DNA from: Endotrypanum monterogeii
Lineage: Eukaryota; Euglenozoa; Kinetoplastea; Trypanosomatida; Trypanosomatidae
Direction of reading: 5' to 3'
NCBI GenBank assembly: GCA_000333855.2
Contig: CM007314.1
Coordinates: forward strand, 503,030 to 567,029
Length of the DNA stretch: 64,000 bases
A program made the position numbers and the translations under genes. Under the pieces are notes generated by a model. It was not told the origin of the DNA. It did no database searches and saw only the letters and a program-made list of their open reading frames with translations. Below are positions 53,301 to 61,471 of the stretch, piece after piece; positions within the stretch are counted from its first letter, which is position 1; the number at the start of each line of letters is the position of its first letter.

Positions 53301-53491
53301 CTCTTCAGTTGGAGACTATCTACTTCACCTTCGACGGAAGTGTCTGTGTCGTTTTCTACCGCTTCGTCACACAGGAAGGCGAGGATCGGTCACTCCTGTC
53401 GTCCATCTCGCATCGCCACCCGAGTATGTCGCGTCTGGTGCGTGAGCTACAGCTCCACCTAAACTGCCGCGTTTTTCTCAAGCAGGGCTGA
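50345..53491 (+). CDS. KEN-box, TP-rich protein with PSP1 C-terminal-like domain
   Basis: The protein has 1048 residues. A KEN tripeptide (37-39) sits in NANKENIPPG, the usual context of an anaphase-promoting-complex degron. Residues 100-480 carry many Thr-Pro or Ser-Pro sites (for example LTPMMTPRVW, RTPGH, DTPTRM, MTPHRTY, VTPERVL, RTPERLT), candidate CDK sites. The long middle is disordered, Ser/Pro/Arg-rich. From about residue 839 a folded domain begins with VVAVLQFSKGQRMCFLANIS and ends with MSRLVRELQLHLNCRVFLKQ. Its length, the ERVLLQQTTAYIECERHLKF block and the last LVRELQ-helix match the PSP1 C-terminal conserved region. PSP1-domain proteins include kinetoplastid RNA-binding regulators of cell-cycle mRNAs. 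No other catalytic motif is seen. Cell-cycle control is inferred. Confidence 0.65.
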   Translation: MPPTRSSATSRSGRDSTSATLQPAFRDVTNSYLNANKENIPPGYLGSVTGAVCFLEGNCKDGGNGISNVCSADVCTRGIGSQLGDTVLCGTPARREWTRTKNETVSGVVDSTAGIPAAGTVLFDGPVGTHSLNGPSAEVAAAQSPLTPMMTPRVWASGGSALTAGGDGDDSSLSVMRTPGHNSAYHSAYQNSNTSYKLLQQRQCTLSAPRSADTSAVAATPNPTRQRPLHVPKAASHVLPQYAPSHNVGSTPGGRTSGIQREHPSSTRLASQSPLLCTPNGDRLSAVTAAVSAAAFGGRGLLDTPTRMEDIPLFFNSFESGSETPMGESPAGAGYSASQMTPHRTYDLQMAVEEMLRNCVDNFTPAKGSDASGGIPHRFPQSPRQPQTTAALTASINDSVTPERVLPFTGTDIGGRCGLHAWAPAMIGCAMLGRTPERLTAPQGAFAENDEEDASATPQSHRTVDEMSCGGVRIDPMVYFSTAAGGAAKSSGAPPGVTHRDAVTAANSIDRLNAAFGACGALGESPPNPYLSHAHSGVEPHCGNDNCSQTDLFITLAAAVQLQGPQHLHYNSSTRPQSVRSKTESAELSSRTASEWNADTTTPQQSMPPPPSYAIAARQQNSPHPMVEVRPDFSLASTGAAVTRRHPTRRTSHIPQVKAAAGSLIAVGGRRVPVDKLHLLAIGNEPSPSVPPSLTRKGASSSPSSRGDPGGRSLSPSAASNHVERPSMRRVPKPSVVTVTRTAAAGADDEAVSVSPSCNAPAAKHRGEVKHPTSSRACVSEPEPTNATHGGAGPSVRRVPPTMTTRLRYGSGGAVAGVVPRNAVSIGDGAQESGESDVVAVLQFSKGQRMCFLANISTATLEKTKGAVARDRDRCKRSSAVDASSSLASRALLTSVEVGKTYLAHVFAEGSPHEGVSYEDTGVCVQLITHTSSLYSLHVDRVNGILLRVVDIVMNADDRCQHERVLLQQTTAYIECERHLKFSSLPLQLETIYFTFDGSVCVVFYRFVTQEGEDRSLLSSISHRHPSMSRLVRELQLHLNCRVFLKQG

Positions 53492-53789
53492 AAAAGCGAG
53501 AGGCGTGCGCGCACGCACACGCACACATTCACTCACACGAACAAGCATGGAACAACAACAAAAATGGAGGCGTATCGTCTAAAGCGGGTGTCTTCCCCGT
53601 TTTTTTTTCTCCCCTGTTTCCAGCTGCGCGGAGGTATTCAGCGTCTTCGCCGTGCTGCTCTCTTCATGATGTTTGTTCAAGTGAACACCAATGCCATGCA
53701 ACACGGAAAGGCGAAATCCGTTGATTTCCAGAGAGGCGCCTATTCACTTGTCTGACGTCTTTTTCATAGATGCACGAAAGGAATCGTTC

Positions 53790-53793
<4 letters not shown>

Positions 53794-53822
<29 letters not shown>
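53794..53822. repeat. (AC)n microsatellite
   Basis: About 14 AC units lie 45 bases upstream of a TA array of similar length. Confidence 0.9.
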
Positions 53823-53865
53823 TCTGCTGTGTTGCTGCCTAATGTGTGTTAACATCTCTGTTTCT

Positions 53866-53868
<3 letters not shown>

Positions 53869-53899
<31 letters not shown>
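53869..53899. repeat. (TA)n microsatellite
   Basis: Alternating TA of about 31 bases. Confidence 0.9.
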
Positions 53900-53904
<5 letters not shown>

Positions 53905-54126
53905 GATACTCCATGAGAGAAACGATAGTAGGGTAGGGGGTGGGATGGATGTGTGTGTGTTTGTGAAGAGTGTATGCATGCGTGTTGGTGAGTGCAGCAA
54001 CTCAGTTCAGTGTGGGGACAGATGCGAATCTGTGCAGGGGGAGGTATGCGGTCTTGCTGTCTCGTACTAGCCTGCAGCATTAAATTTCTTCTGTTGGAGT
54101 AGGAGGCACAGGGGGGTTAATGAGCT

Positions 54127-54129
54127 ACA

Positions 54130-54165
<36 letters not shown>
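54127..54165. repeat. (AT)n microsatellite
   Basis: Alternating AT of about 38 bases carries one G interruption near the 3' end. Confidence 0.9.
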
Positions 54166-54870
54166 ATCCACAAATTCTACAGAGAATGTGGGTGTGATCG
54201 AAGACAAAGAATCTCGACTTCAATCACCTTTTCTCGCTCCTTCCTCCCCCTCTCTCTCCTCCCCCTTTAGCAGTGAGTTTTCTCTTTAAAAAAAAATCCC
54301 CTCTGTTTGTCCTGACTGTGGTCACCTCGGCGTGCGGTCTCGGATCTCCTTCATCACCATCGTCGTTATCATATCGTGTTCTCTTCGCTATGCTCTTACT
54401 AGTATCATTTTCGGCTGCGTTGTCATAGAGGTTTTAAAGACTAACTTCACCTTTTTTTTCTTTAGCTCGTGCTAATTTTTTTTTTTTTTTAGATCTTTGT
54501 TGATTTCGGCCCTTCCTTGTCTTGATGCAGAGGCTCAGAAGGAGTGAAGATGGTGGCAATGGTACCTGCGTATGTATCTTTGCTGGTGAGGGGCTGAGGT
54601 CAGGAGGAACGTGGAATGCATAGCCTCCCATTTCCCCTCAAGGCTCCCATTTAGTGTTTTTTTTTTCCGCCAAGAGGGGAAATGTTTCTTTTTTTTTTTC
54701 ATTTTTTACCAGTTGTTTTATCACTGTTGTTGTGCGTCTCTGTTTTCTTTTTTATTTTTGGCAAGGGGGGCTCATCGTTTTGGTGGCAGTCTCACTAGCC
54801 GGCTGCATTGAGAAGTCGCCGCCTCTTTCCCTCCCCCCCTCCTGCGGAGCTGTTCAATTATATACACACA

Positions 54871-54900
54871 TGTATAATATATATATATATATATTATACA
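54871..54900. repeat. Perfect 30-bp palindrome with TA core
   Basis: The sequence TGTATAATAT, then alternating AT, then ATATTATACA reads the same on both strands over 30 bases. It can extrude as a cruciform in DNA or form a 15-bp stem in RNA. Confidence 0.9.
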
Positions 54901-55519
54901 TTTTATCATTTTGCATATGCGTATGTAAATGCGTTTTTTTTTTTTCTTGTGCCCCCATCTAGATCTTTAAAAAAATGTTTCGTAGATGCACCTGCCTGCG
55001 CGCTCAGACACACACATATATACATATATGTATATACATATAGATAGATATTTTTATCTTTGATAAAAATCAAAAACATACGAACACGCACAGTCCTTTT
55101 TTTTTTGGCCGTGATATATACATATGTGTGTTTGTACGTATGGGTTTTGCTGATGGTCTCAATTTCCTTTTTTGATGTTTTTCTACCGTTTACGAGATTT
55201 TTGTTACGTACTTGACGCTTGCCACATTCCTTGTGTGTGGCTCTACGGTATGAACGGAGAGGGATTTTTCTTAGCTATCCGATCCCTGTATGTACAGCAT
55301 AGCATCTTCAATGGCGACTCGCATCACGCCGGTGTTTGTGTGTCTTCGTGTGTCTGTATCTTCAGGAGCAGTAATTGAACACAGAAGATTATTTTTAAAA
55401 AAGAGGTAAGCGCACCGCCTTTTCGGTGAAATATCACTTGTTTTTGTTGTTCTCCTTTTGGTGGCAATTTTTTTTCAGTATAGACTTCAGAGCATGCACA
55501 TACGTACATATATACATCT

Positions 55520-55556
55520 GAAGAATCAATATATATATATATATATTTGATTCTTC
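55520..55556. repeat. 37-base inverted repeat with unique arms and TA core
   Basis: GAAGAATCAA at 55520-55529 is exactly complementary to TTGATTCTTC at 55547-55556, with a 17-base TA-alternating centre that can extend the stem. The arms are not simple repeats, so the match is unlikely to come only from microsatellite expansion. Confidence 0.88.
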
Positions 55557-55770
55557 TTAACTTTTTTTTCTTGGAAGATTTCTGCCTCTTGATGTAATTA
55601 GAGGTTGCCCGTGTTTGCTGCATGTACTGGATGGCAGAGGTGTCAGAGACCTTATTTCCATCACCAACCAACCAGCCAACACCCCGTCAACATCATTTGT
55701 TCTCTGTCTCCTCAGGCGGTTCCCTCTGTCAACCTGTTTTCCTCCTTTCCCCTCTAGCCCACTCGGAGGT

Positions 55771-55935
55771 ATGTCGCTGCTCTCACTATCGGCGTCATTT
55801 CTTTCGTCTCCCTCAAAGAAAAAAAAACGATCAAAAGCGTATGCAAGTCAAAAGCGTGAGGAGGGCGGAGGCATGCTGAGAAAAAGGGAGGGAGGGTCAG
55901 TTCCAGTAAGGAAAACAGAACGGCAGTTGATGTGA
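55771..55935 (+). CDS. Tentative short basic protein
   Basis: A 54-codon ORF starts 13 bases after a strong tract (TTTTCCTCCTTTCCCCTCTAG, AG at 55756-55757). The N-terminus MSLLSLSASFLSS is hydrophobic and Ser-rich; the rest is Lys/Arg-rich (SKKKKRSKAY). There is no family. It may equally be a chance frame in a UTR of simple composition. Confidence 0.18.
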   Translation: MSLLSLSASFLSSPSKKKKRSKAYASQKREEGGGMLRKREGGSVPVRKTERQLM

Positions 55936-57058
55936 TCACCTTTTTTTTCCCTCTTTCATGTTTGTACTTTGTGGTACCGTGCACTAGCCCTGTTTCCCTC
56001 CCCCTTGTTGCCTTGATAATCACTTTCAAAGGACACCTTAGCTGGTAGAGCACTCGCTCCCTCCACATGCATCCTCTCACGATCTGAAAAAGGGCAAGGC
56101 AAAAGACGATCACACGAGGTATTTTTTAAATTTCTTGTGGTGGTGGAGTAAGTCCGTCTGGAGTCTGACTTATTTGTATGGATTTTTTTTTTGTGGGGGG
56201 TCGAAATCGTCTTTGCTCATGTGGATATGTGGATATGTGTCTTGTCTACCACCCATCCACACACACACACACACACACACACACTCTTCCTCCTTTTGTC
56301 TCGTCATCTGGGTTCGTGGATTTTTTTTAGTCCTAAAGTTTACATCAAAGAGTTTTTATTTTATCTCCATTTTTTTTTTTTTGTTTGTGTGTGTGTGTGT
56401 GTGTGTGCACAGCGACTTTCTCAGACGACAAGGAAACAGCAGCGTCAAATCAAAATTTTTCAGCGAACGTTGAACTCGACACGATTTGGAAGGGGAGCAG
56501 GAATGTTTTTTTTTCTGTCCTATACGAGTCGTCGAATTGCTCCGAGGTATTTTTTTTGGCATCTGCAAAAGCCTTCAGGTGAGCACGCGGACGTCCAGCG
56601 ATGCACTCGCTTTTAGGGGGAAGGTAGGTGAGCGACGAAGCCGCGAGGGTAGCGAATGGGTTAAACATATTTTGAGAATGTAGTGGGTGTCTTGATAACC
56701 TGTGTGTCCGATGCACGCTGTTTTTTTATTTTGAGGGGTGGGGTGAGCAGGCGGGAGGGCACGACACACTTTACATACTCTTAGCAGAACTTCTTATTTT
56801 TCTCCTGGAAAAGTTTTTCGTTCTTAATGGCCGGTCAGGAGACATACAAACAAAAAAAAATTAAAAAAAACGTAACTTACAAGAGAGAAAAAGATTCACT
56901 TTATCTTTTTGTTGAATGAACATGGGGGGATTCCTTTGTTTATCTCACAGATGATTTTTTTTTTTTTAGTGTGTGTGCTGTATTTCTTTCTCTTTCTCTT
57001 ACTCTTCTCTATTTTTCTTTTTCTCCCGCGCGTGGGTGCATGCATACCATACCAATTG

Positions 57059-57082
57059 ACACACACACACACACACACACAC
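57059..57082. repeat. (AC)n microsatellite
   Basis: About 12 AC units lie roughly 95 bases before the acceptor of the M20D gene. Confidence 0.9.
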
Positions 57083-57144
57083 TGATGTGTGCAGACTGCG
57101 GCAATTAAATATCCCCGTTGAGTGAATCATTCCCCGAACGCACA

Positions 57145-57176
57145 CACAGCTCCTCCTCCCCTTACATCAACAACAG
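57145..57176 (+). promoter_or_regulatory. Acceptor region for the M20D amidohydrolase gene
   Basis: A CTCCTCCTCCCC tract is followed by TTACATCAACAACAG, with AG at 57175-57176. The ATG is at 57179, two bases downstream. Confidence 0.55.
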
Positions 57177-57178
57177 GC

Positions 57179-58381
57179 ATGCCCCTATCGCTCGAAGAGT
57201 TGCTGTCCGAGGTGCGCGCTGCAACGGACGACACGATCGCGTGGCGCCGCCACATTCATGCAAACCCGGAGCTGTCCTTTCAAGAATTCGAGACAAAACG
57301 TTTTATTGCGTCGACGCTGGAGAGTTTTCGCTGTCCCGCTTTGGAGATCACCTACCCAGAGCCGACTGCTGTGGTGGCCACTTTGACGGGCGGCTCCGGT
57401 GCCGGTCCATTGGTTGCACTACGCGCCGACATCGATGCACTGCCGGTTGAGGAGAAGGCAGACGTATCGTTCAAGTCCAACAAGAGCGGTGTGATGCACG
57501 CCTGTGGGCATGACGTGCACACCGCAATGCTGCTCGGTGCTGCGAAAGTGATCTGTGCACACCACGCAGACATCAAGGGAGGCGTCCGCTTCATTTTCCA
57601 GCACGCGGAGGAGGTGCCGCCAGGGGGTGCGAGGCAGCTTGTTGCCGCCGGCGTCATGGACGGCGTCAAGAGCATCTTTGGTATGCACTGCTGGCCCCAA
57701 TACGAGGCGGGCACTGTGGGTCTTATGCCCGGTATCTTGACGAGCTATACGGACTCCTTCGAGGTGAAAATCCACGGTCTTGGCGGTCATGCGTCAATGC
57801 CCCACGTGTTGGTGGACCCTGTTCCGATCGCCGCAGAGATTGTGATGGCGATCCAAACGATCCCCGCGCGCAAGATCAATGCAAAGGTTGCACCTGTTGT
57901 ATCCGTCTCGACGATGACCACTGGGGCACAAGAGAGCTACAACGTAATACCTGGTGAGGTGAAGCTGATGGGCACGATTCGCTCACAGGACAAGGGCGTA
58001 CGCGAGCAGGTTCCGTCTGACATCAAGCGTATTGCGTCCCACATTGCTGCCGCGCATGGCGCTACTGCGACAGTAGATTTCATTTTCGGATACGACTGCT
58101 GCTACAACGACCCCGAGGTCACTGAACAGGTGCGATCTGTCGGCGAGCGTGTGATTGGCGCTGATAAAATTATCGACCCCAAGGTGCCACTCTACGGTGG
58201 AGAAGACTTCTCGGCATACCAGCTGGAGAAACCCGGTTGCTATATGCTGCTGGGCACTGGTAATGCGTCGCAGGGCATCTGCGATGTCTGCCACTCGCCG
58301 AATTTCAGCGTCGATGAAGCTGCGATTCCGATAGGTGTTGGCTTCCACGTGGGATTCGTCTACGACAACGTTATGGCGTGA
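57179..58381 (+). CDS. M20D-family amidohydrolase (N-acyl-amino-acid hydrolase)
   Basis: This metal-dependent hydrolase cleaves an N-acyl or peptide bond of a small substrate; bacterial and plant relatives act on hippurate, N-acetyl amino acids or indole-acetyl amino acids. The 400-residue length is standard. Expected ligands are all present: C109 and H111 in HACGHDVH, the E144-E145 pair in HAEEVPPGGA (base and metal ligand), H170 in GMHCWP and H372 in CHSPNF. The lid domain carries GLGGHASMPH. The Cys ligand marks subfamily M20D rather than M20A. No signal peptide is seen, so it is probably cytosolic. Leishmania species are known to carry such genes. Family phylogeny has a bacterial flavour, so ancient transfer is possible. 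The frame opens upstream only at a GTG. Confidence 0.93.
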   Translation: MPLSLEELLSEVRAATDDTIAWRRHIHANPELSFQEFETKRFIASTLESFRCPALEITYPEPTAVVATLTGGSGAGPLVALRADIDALPVEEKADVSFKSNKSGVMHACGHDVHTAMLLGAAKVICAHHADIKGGVRFIFQHAEEVPPGGARQLVAAGVMDGVKSIFGMHCWPQYEAGTVGLMPGILTSYTDSFEVKIHGLGGHASMPHVLVDPVPIAAEIVMAIQTIPARKINAKVAPVVSVSTMTTGAQESYNVIPGEVKLMGTIRSQDKGVREQVPSDIKRIASHIAAAHGATATVDFIFGYDCCYNDPEVTEQVRSVGERVIGADKIIDPKVPLYGGEDFSAYQLEKPGCYMLLGTGNASQGICDVCHSPNFSVDEAAIPIGVGFHVGFVYDNVMA

Positions 58382-58607
58382 TTATGTTGTGAGTGTGTCT
58401 GGGAGGAATTCTCTGTGATGCAGGATCTCTGATCTTTTCAGTCATCTTCTGGAACTGTGCGCGCTCCAGAAACTGTTCGCACATCAATGTCAGGGCTTTG
58501 GTTCGCGGCCACCTTCGCGTACACCTAAAAATGGTGCTGAGATTGCTGAGTGATATTTTCTTGAACTGTTCTCTCTCTGTATTGGTGGAATGCAGATGCA
58601 TCTGCCC

Positions 58608-58633
58608 TATTATTATTATTATTATTATTATTT
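58608..58633. repeat. (ATT)n trinucleotide microsatellite
   Basis: About eight ATT units. It is the only clear trinucleotide array outside coding sequence in this window. Confidence 0.9.
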
Positions 58634-59298
58634 CCCAATTATTCCTTTCCTCGTGTCTCTTATGATCCTTAAAGTTTGGCTTTATCTTTCACCGTGTGTC
58701 GTGAATTGGTGCGTTTCTCCAGACGGGGAGGTTTTTTTCGTATTTATTTTGTACACGCGCATTCACGTGCAATACATATATATATATATATATATGTGTG
58801 TTGAGTTTTAGCTCTATGCATATTGAAGTTTCGCCCCCGTTTTTTTCCCTTTTTTTTATTTACTCGGCGCTATATTGTGCCACAGCTGGACAAAAAAAAA
58901 GCGTTTTGTTTTCCTTCGGGGCTCCAGAGAGTATTTCTGCTGCCACAGCAAGACATCTTCTGTGTAGCTCAGTGTGGGTGGTGATCATGTGTGAGCATAG
59001 ATATCAAACTGTCTCTAAATTTTTTGCAGGAAAACGTGTGACGGTGCTATTTTTTTTTTACTGTACCCTTTGCGTGTGTCGCACTGAGGGTGAAGATGGG
59101 GGGGGGGTACAGCTTTATATCTGGAGCGTGCGAGCATTTTAAGTAGACTTCCTTCTCCCTCTTTTCATCCCTAACAGGATATATATATATATATATATAT
59201 ATTTTGTATGCGGGCATACACGACTCTACAGCGGCAAATCATTTCTTTTGGTTGCTTTCAGAGTTAGCGAATCTTTTTTTCCCTATTTTTCTTCCTCC

Positions 59299-59301
<3 letters not shown>

Positions 59302-59332
<31 letters not shown>
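59302..59332. repeat. (TA)n microsatellite
   Basis: Alternating TA of about 31 bases, with a 24-base TA array 100 bases upstream at 59179-59202. Confidence 0.9.
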
Positions 59333-59337
<5 letters not shown>

Positions 59338-59619
59338 ATAATATTTATGTGTACAATATGTGATCTGAGTATAGTTGCTGAGTGAGACGGGGAACTGGGT
59401 GTGGGGACATTTCAAGAAGCAGGGAGCCTCCTTCACTCTGCTCTTCACATCCCGCTTAGTTTTCTCCCCCCCCCCCGTTTTCTCACTTCGCGAACATCAC
59501 TTTTACGGGTGCAGGCATTCTGGTGAAGAGGCTGAATTCTCCTTTTTTTCCTCTCCACCGCACACATTGATCATCCCCTCAGGGGAAGTCTTTCTACACT
59601 GCGTCCAGGGCATACCTCA

Positions 59620-59710
59620 TCTCTTTCCCTTTCCACCTCTCTCCCCCTCCCTCCCCCCCTCTGTCTCTCTGTCTCTCTCTCTCCATATATATATATATAT
59701 ATATATACAG
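59620..59710 (+). promoter_or_regulatory. Long CT tract, TA repeat and acceptor for the WD40 gene
   Basis: About 60 bases of nearly pure pyrimidine are followed by a TA array, then TATACAG with AG at 59709-59710. No ATG occurs before 59816, leaving a 105-nt leader. Confidence 0.55.
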
Positions 59711-59815
59711 CCTACTTACATCGAGAGACCACAAGGTGTCAATCGACACTGTATAGTGCCCGCTCATTCGTACTTTATCACTTGCTCAAACAAAATCACC
59801 TTCCCCCCCCTCGAT

Positions 59816-61471
59816 ATGTACTCCGGGCGAGGAAATGGAGCCCCGACGACGGCTGGGGGGTACAGAAACAATACGAGTACCACCGGCACCACCTTTGGCT
59901 CTCGGACTCGCTCCACTGGCCGCTCCCCCAGCGCTGTACGTGGCGGGATGGCAGGGGGTCCTCGCAGGAGCGGTGATCAGCTTAGAACGTCTTCTCCCTC
60001 AACAACTTCTGCTGTTCGGAGCGAAAGATCTCCGAGAAGAGGTCCCGCTCCTACTCCCTCCACGTTGGTAGGCGCACAACGCCGCCCGATGTCAAGGATG
60101 TATGATGCTGGCGCCGGACGATCCGCTGCCCATGACGCCATTCAGGAGGAGATGGATGCTTTGGCCGATGAGTTTTACGGCACAGTACCCTCCAAAGCAC
60201 CTCCGGGTGGTGCAACCCTCACGAGAGGATCAGTGTTACCCGCCTCCACCGATAGTCCCTACTATAAAGCCCACGCTGGACATGGCCTTTCTGCTGATGC
60301 GCTGCGGTTGAGCACGTCGTGGTACAAAGGACCAGTTGATGTGACAGGGCGCACCTTTGATGCAAGCGACAGCAACCTCCTTTGTATGGACGTGCTGGTT
60401 CCACCGGCGGCGGGATCTCGAACTACGGGCCGCGCCCCCGCCGCTCACACGTTTGGGGCGGCACCACTGTCTGCTTCCTCGTCGCTATGTGTCGTCGGGT
60501 CGGCAGATCATGGACTAAAGGTGTTTGATCTCTCCACGATGCGGGAGGTGAAGACACTGTATACAAAGACATGTGGGCACACCGAGTGGGTGACGGCGTG
60601 TCGCTTCCTGTCAGACCGCCGTGTGATCTCCGGGGGTATGGACAGCAAGCTGTGTCTATGGAATGACGTCGGCCGCGGTGGTCCGGCGCGTTGTGTGGAT
60701 CTCCTTGGACATAAAAGTAGTATTAGTCAGCTTGAGCTGAACGAGAGCCACGGACGGCCCATTGCGATGAGCGCCAGCTACGATAAAACGATACGCATTT
60801 GGGAACTCGACAGCTCCTCGGGTGGGGGGCAGGTGGGGTGTCTGTCAGGTCATAAGGGCCCAGTAACACAATTTAGCTGGCTCGCAACGGAAGTCCTCTC
60901 AGGAGATCGGCAGGGCACTGTAAAGTTGTGGGACGTGGAGACGGCACAGTGTCATCTCACGGCATCTTCAAAGCGCGGTCAAATCGGCTCTTTGGGTCAC
61001 CTCGTGCACCCGGACGTAGGTCATCTCGCCCTTTTTGGCGATCAGGGAGGAGTGGTGACTGCAGTGGATGCACGTGGGCCGTCCTCAGCGAAGCCCGTTT
61101 TCCAGGATGCTCTACACCGGGGGGGAATGGTCACGTTCATTCGAGCCCCCTCCCCGGCAGCCGTGTCGGCCCCGCTTATTGTCACGTGCGGCGCTGACAA
61201 GCGCATCTCTGTGCGAGACGCTCGACAGAGCTTTTCAGAAGTGTGCGTCATCACCGATCATAACGATTTTATCTATTCCATGGAAGTTATGGGCAATCTG
61301 CTTCTCTCGGGAGCCGGCAATGGTCGACTACTCGTGCATAACGTGGAGACGGGGGAGCTGCTTTACGAATTGAAAGCAAACGCTGCTGCGGTGCGCGAGA
61401 TTTTTGCGTCGCCATCGATGCTGGTCGCGGCTGGGGATGATGGAAACGCAAAGGTCTATGACTTCATGTAA
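59816..61471 (+). CDS. WD40-repeat protein
   Basis: The 551-residue protein has a Gly/Ser/Thr/Arg-rich N-terminus (1 to about 130), a short helical block EEMDALADEFYG, then seven or so WD repeats from about residue 215 to the end. Clear repeats include HTEWVTACRFLSDRRVISGG with KLCLWND, GHKSSISQLEL with KTIRIWEL, and GHKGPVTQFSW with GTVKLWDV; later ones are weaker. A single seven-bladed propeller serving as a protein interaction platform is the likely fold. The segment STSWYKGPVDVTGRTFDA before the propeller looks conserved, but I do not recognise a named orthologue. The start at 59816 is the first ATG after the acceptor; 147 upstream codons of the open frame run through microsatellites and CT tracts and are leader. 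Confidence 0.85.
   Translation: MYSGRGNGAPTTAGGYRNNTSTTGTTFGSRTRSTGRSPSAVRGGMAGGPRRSGDQLRTSSPSTTSAVRSERSPRRGPAPTPSTLVGAQRRPMSRMYDAGAGRSAAHDAIQEEMDALADEFYGTVPSKAPPGGATLTRGSVLPASTDSPYYKAHAGHGLSADALRLSTSWYKGPVDVTGRTFDASDSNLLCMDVLVPPAAGSRTTGRAPAAHTFGAAPLSASSSLCVVGSADHGLKVFDLSTMREVKTLYTKTCGHTEWVTACRFLSDRRVISGGMDSKLCLWNDVGRGGPARCVDLLGHKSSISQLELNESHGRPIAMSASYDKTIRIWELDSSSGGGQVGCLSGHKGPVTQFSWLATEVLSGDRQGTVKLWDVETAQCHLTASSKRGQIGSLGHLVHPDVGHLALFGDQGGVVTAVDARGPSSAKPVFQDALHRGGMVTFIRAPSPAAVSAPLIVTCGADKRISVRDARQSFSEVCVITDHNDFIYSMEVMGNLLLSGAGNGRLLVHNVETGELLYELKANAAAVREIFASPSMLVAAGDDGNAKVYDFM

Larger units (their letters stand above)
53492..57178. other. Long intergenic region (3.7 kb) rich in palindromes
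   Basis: This is the longest spacer of the window. It has (CA)n 53794-53822, (TA)n 53869-53899 and 54127-54165, perfect palindromes at 54871-54900 and 55520-55556, a TTTTTATC/GATAAAAA hairpin at 55051-55069, (AC)n 56259-56284, (GT)n 56385-56406 and (AC)n 57059-57082. One 54-codon ORF follows a good acceptor at 55771. No large gene is recognised. Confidence 0.65.
58382..59815. other. Intergenic region
   Basis: No gene is seen. It has an (ATT)n array at 58608-58633, TA arrays at 58776-58795, 59179-59202, 59302-59332 and 59685-59707, and a very long CT tract (about 59620-59683) ending through TA repeats in CAG at 59708-59710, a likely acceptor for the WD40 gene. Confidence 0.72.

Noticed and set aside
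55175..55378. 67-codon Cys- and Phe-rich ORF in the 3.7-kb spacer
   Set aside because: No acceptor precedes its ATG and the composition is that of T-rich UTR.
56031..56095. tRNA D-arm-like sequence (TTAGCTGGTAGAGCACTCGC)
   Set aside because: It resembles a tRNA A box, but the D loop is too short, there is no B box, and no acceptor or T stem can be drawn. At most a fragment.
59375..59815. 147-codon extension of the WD40 protein
   Set aside because: It encodes microsatellite and CT-tract translation. The probable acceptor at 59710 removes it from the mRNA.
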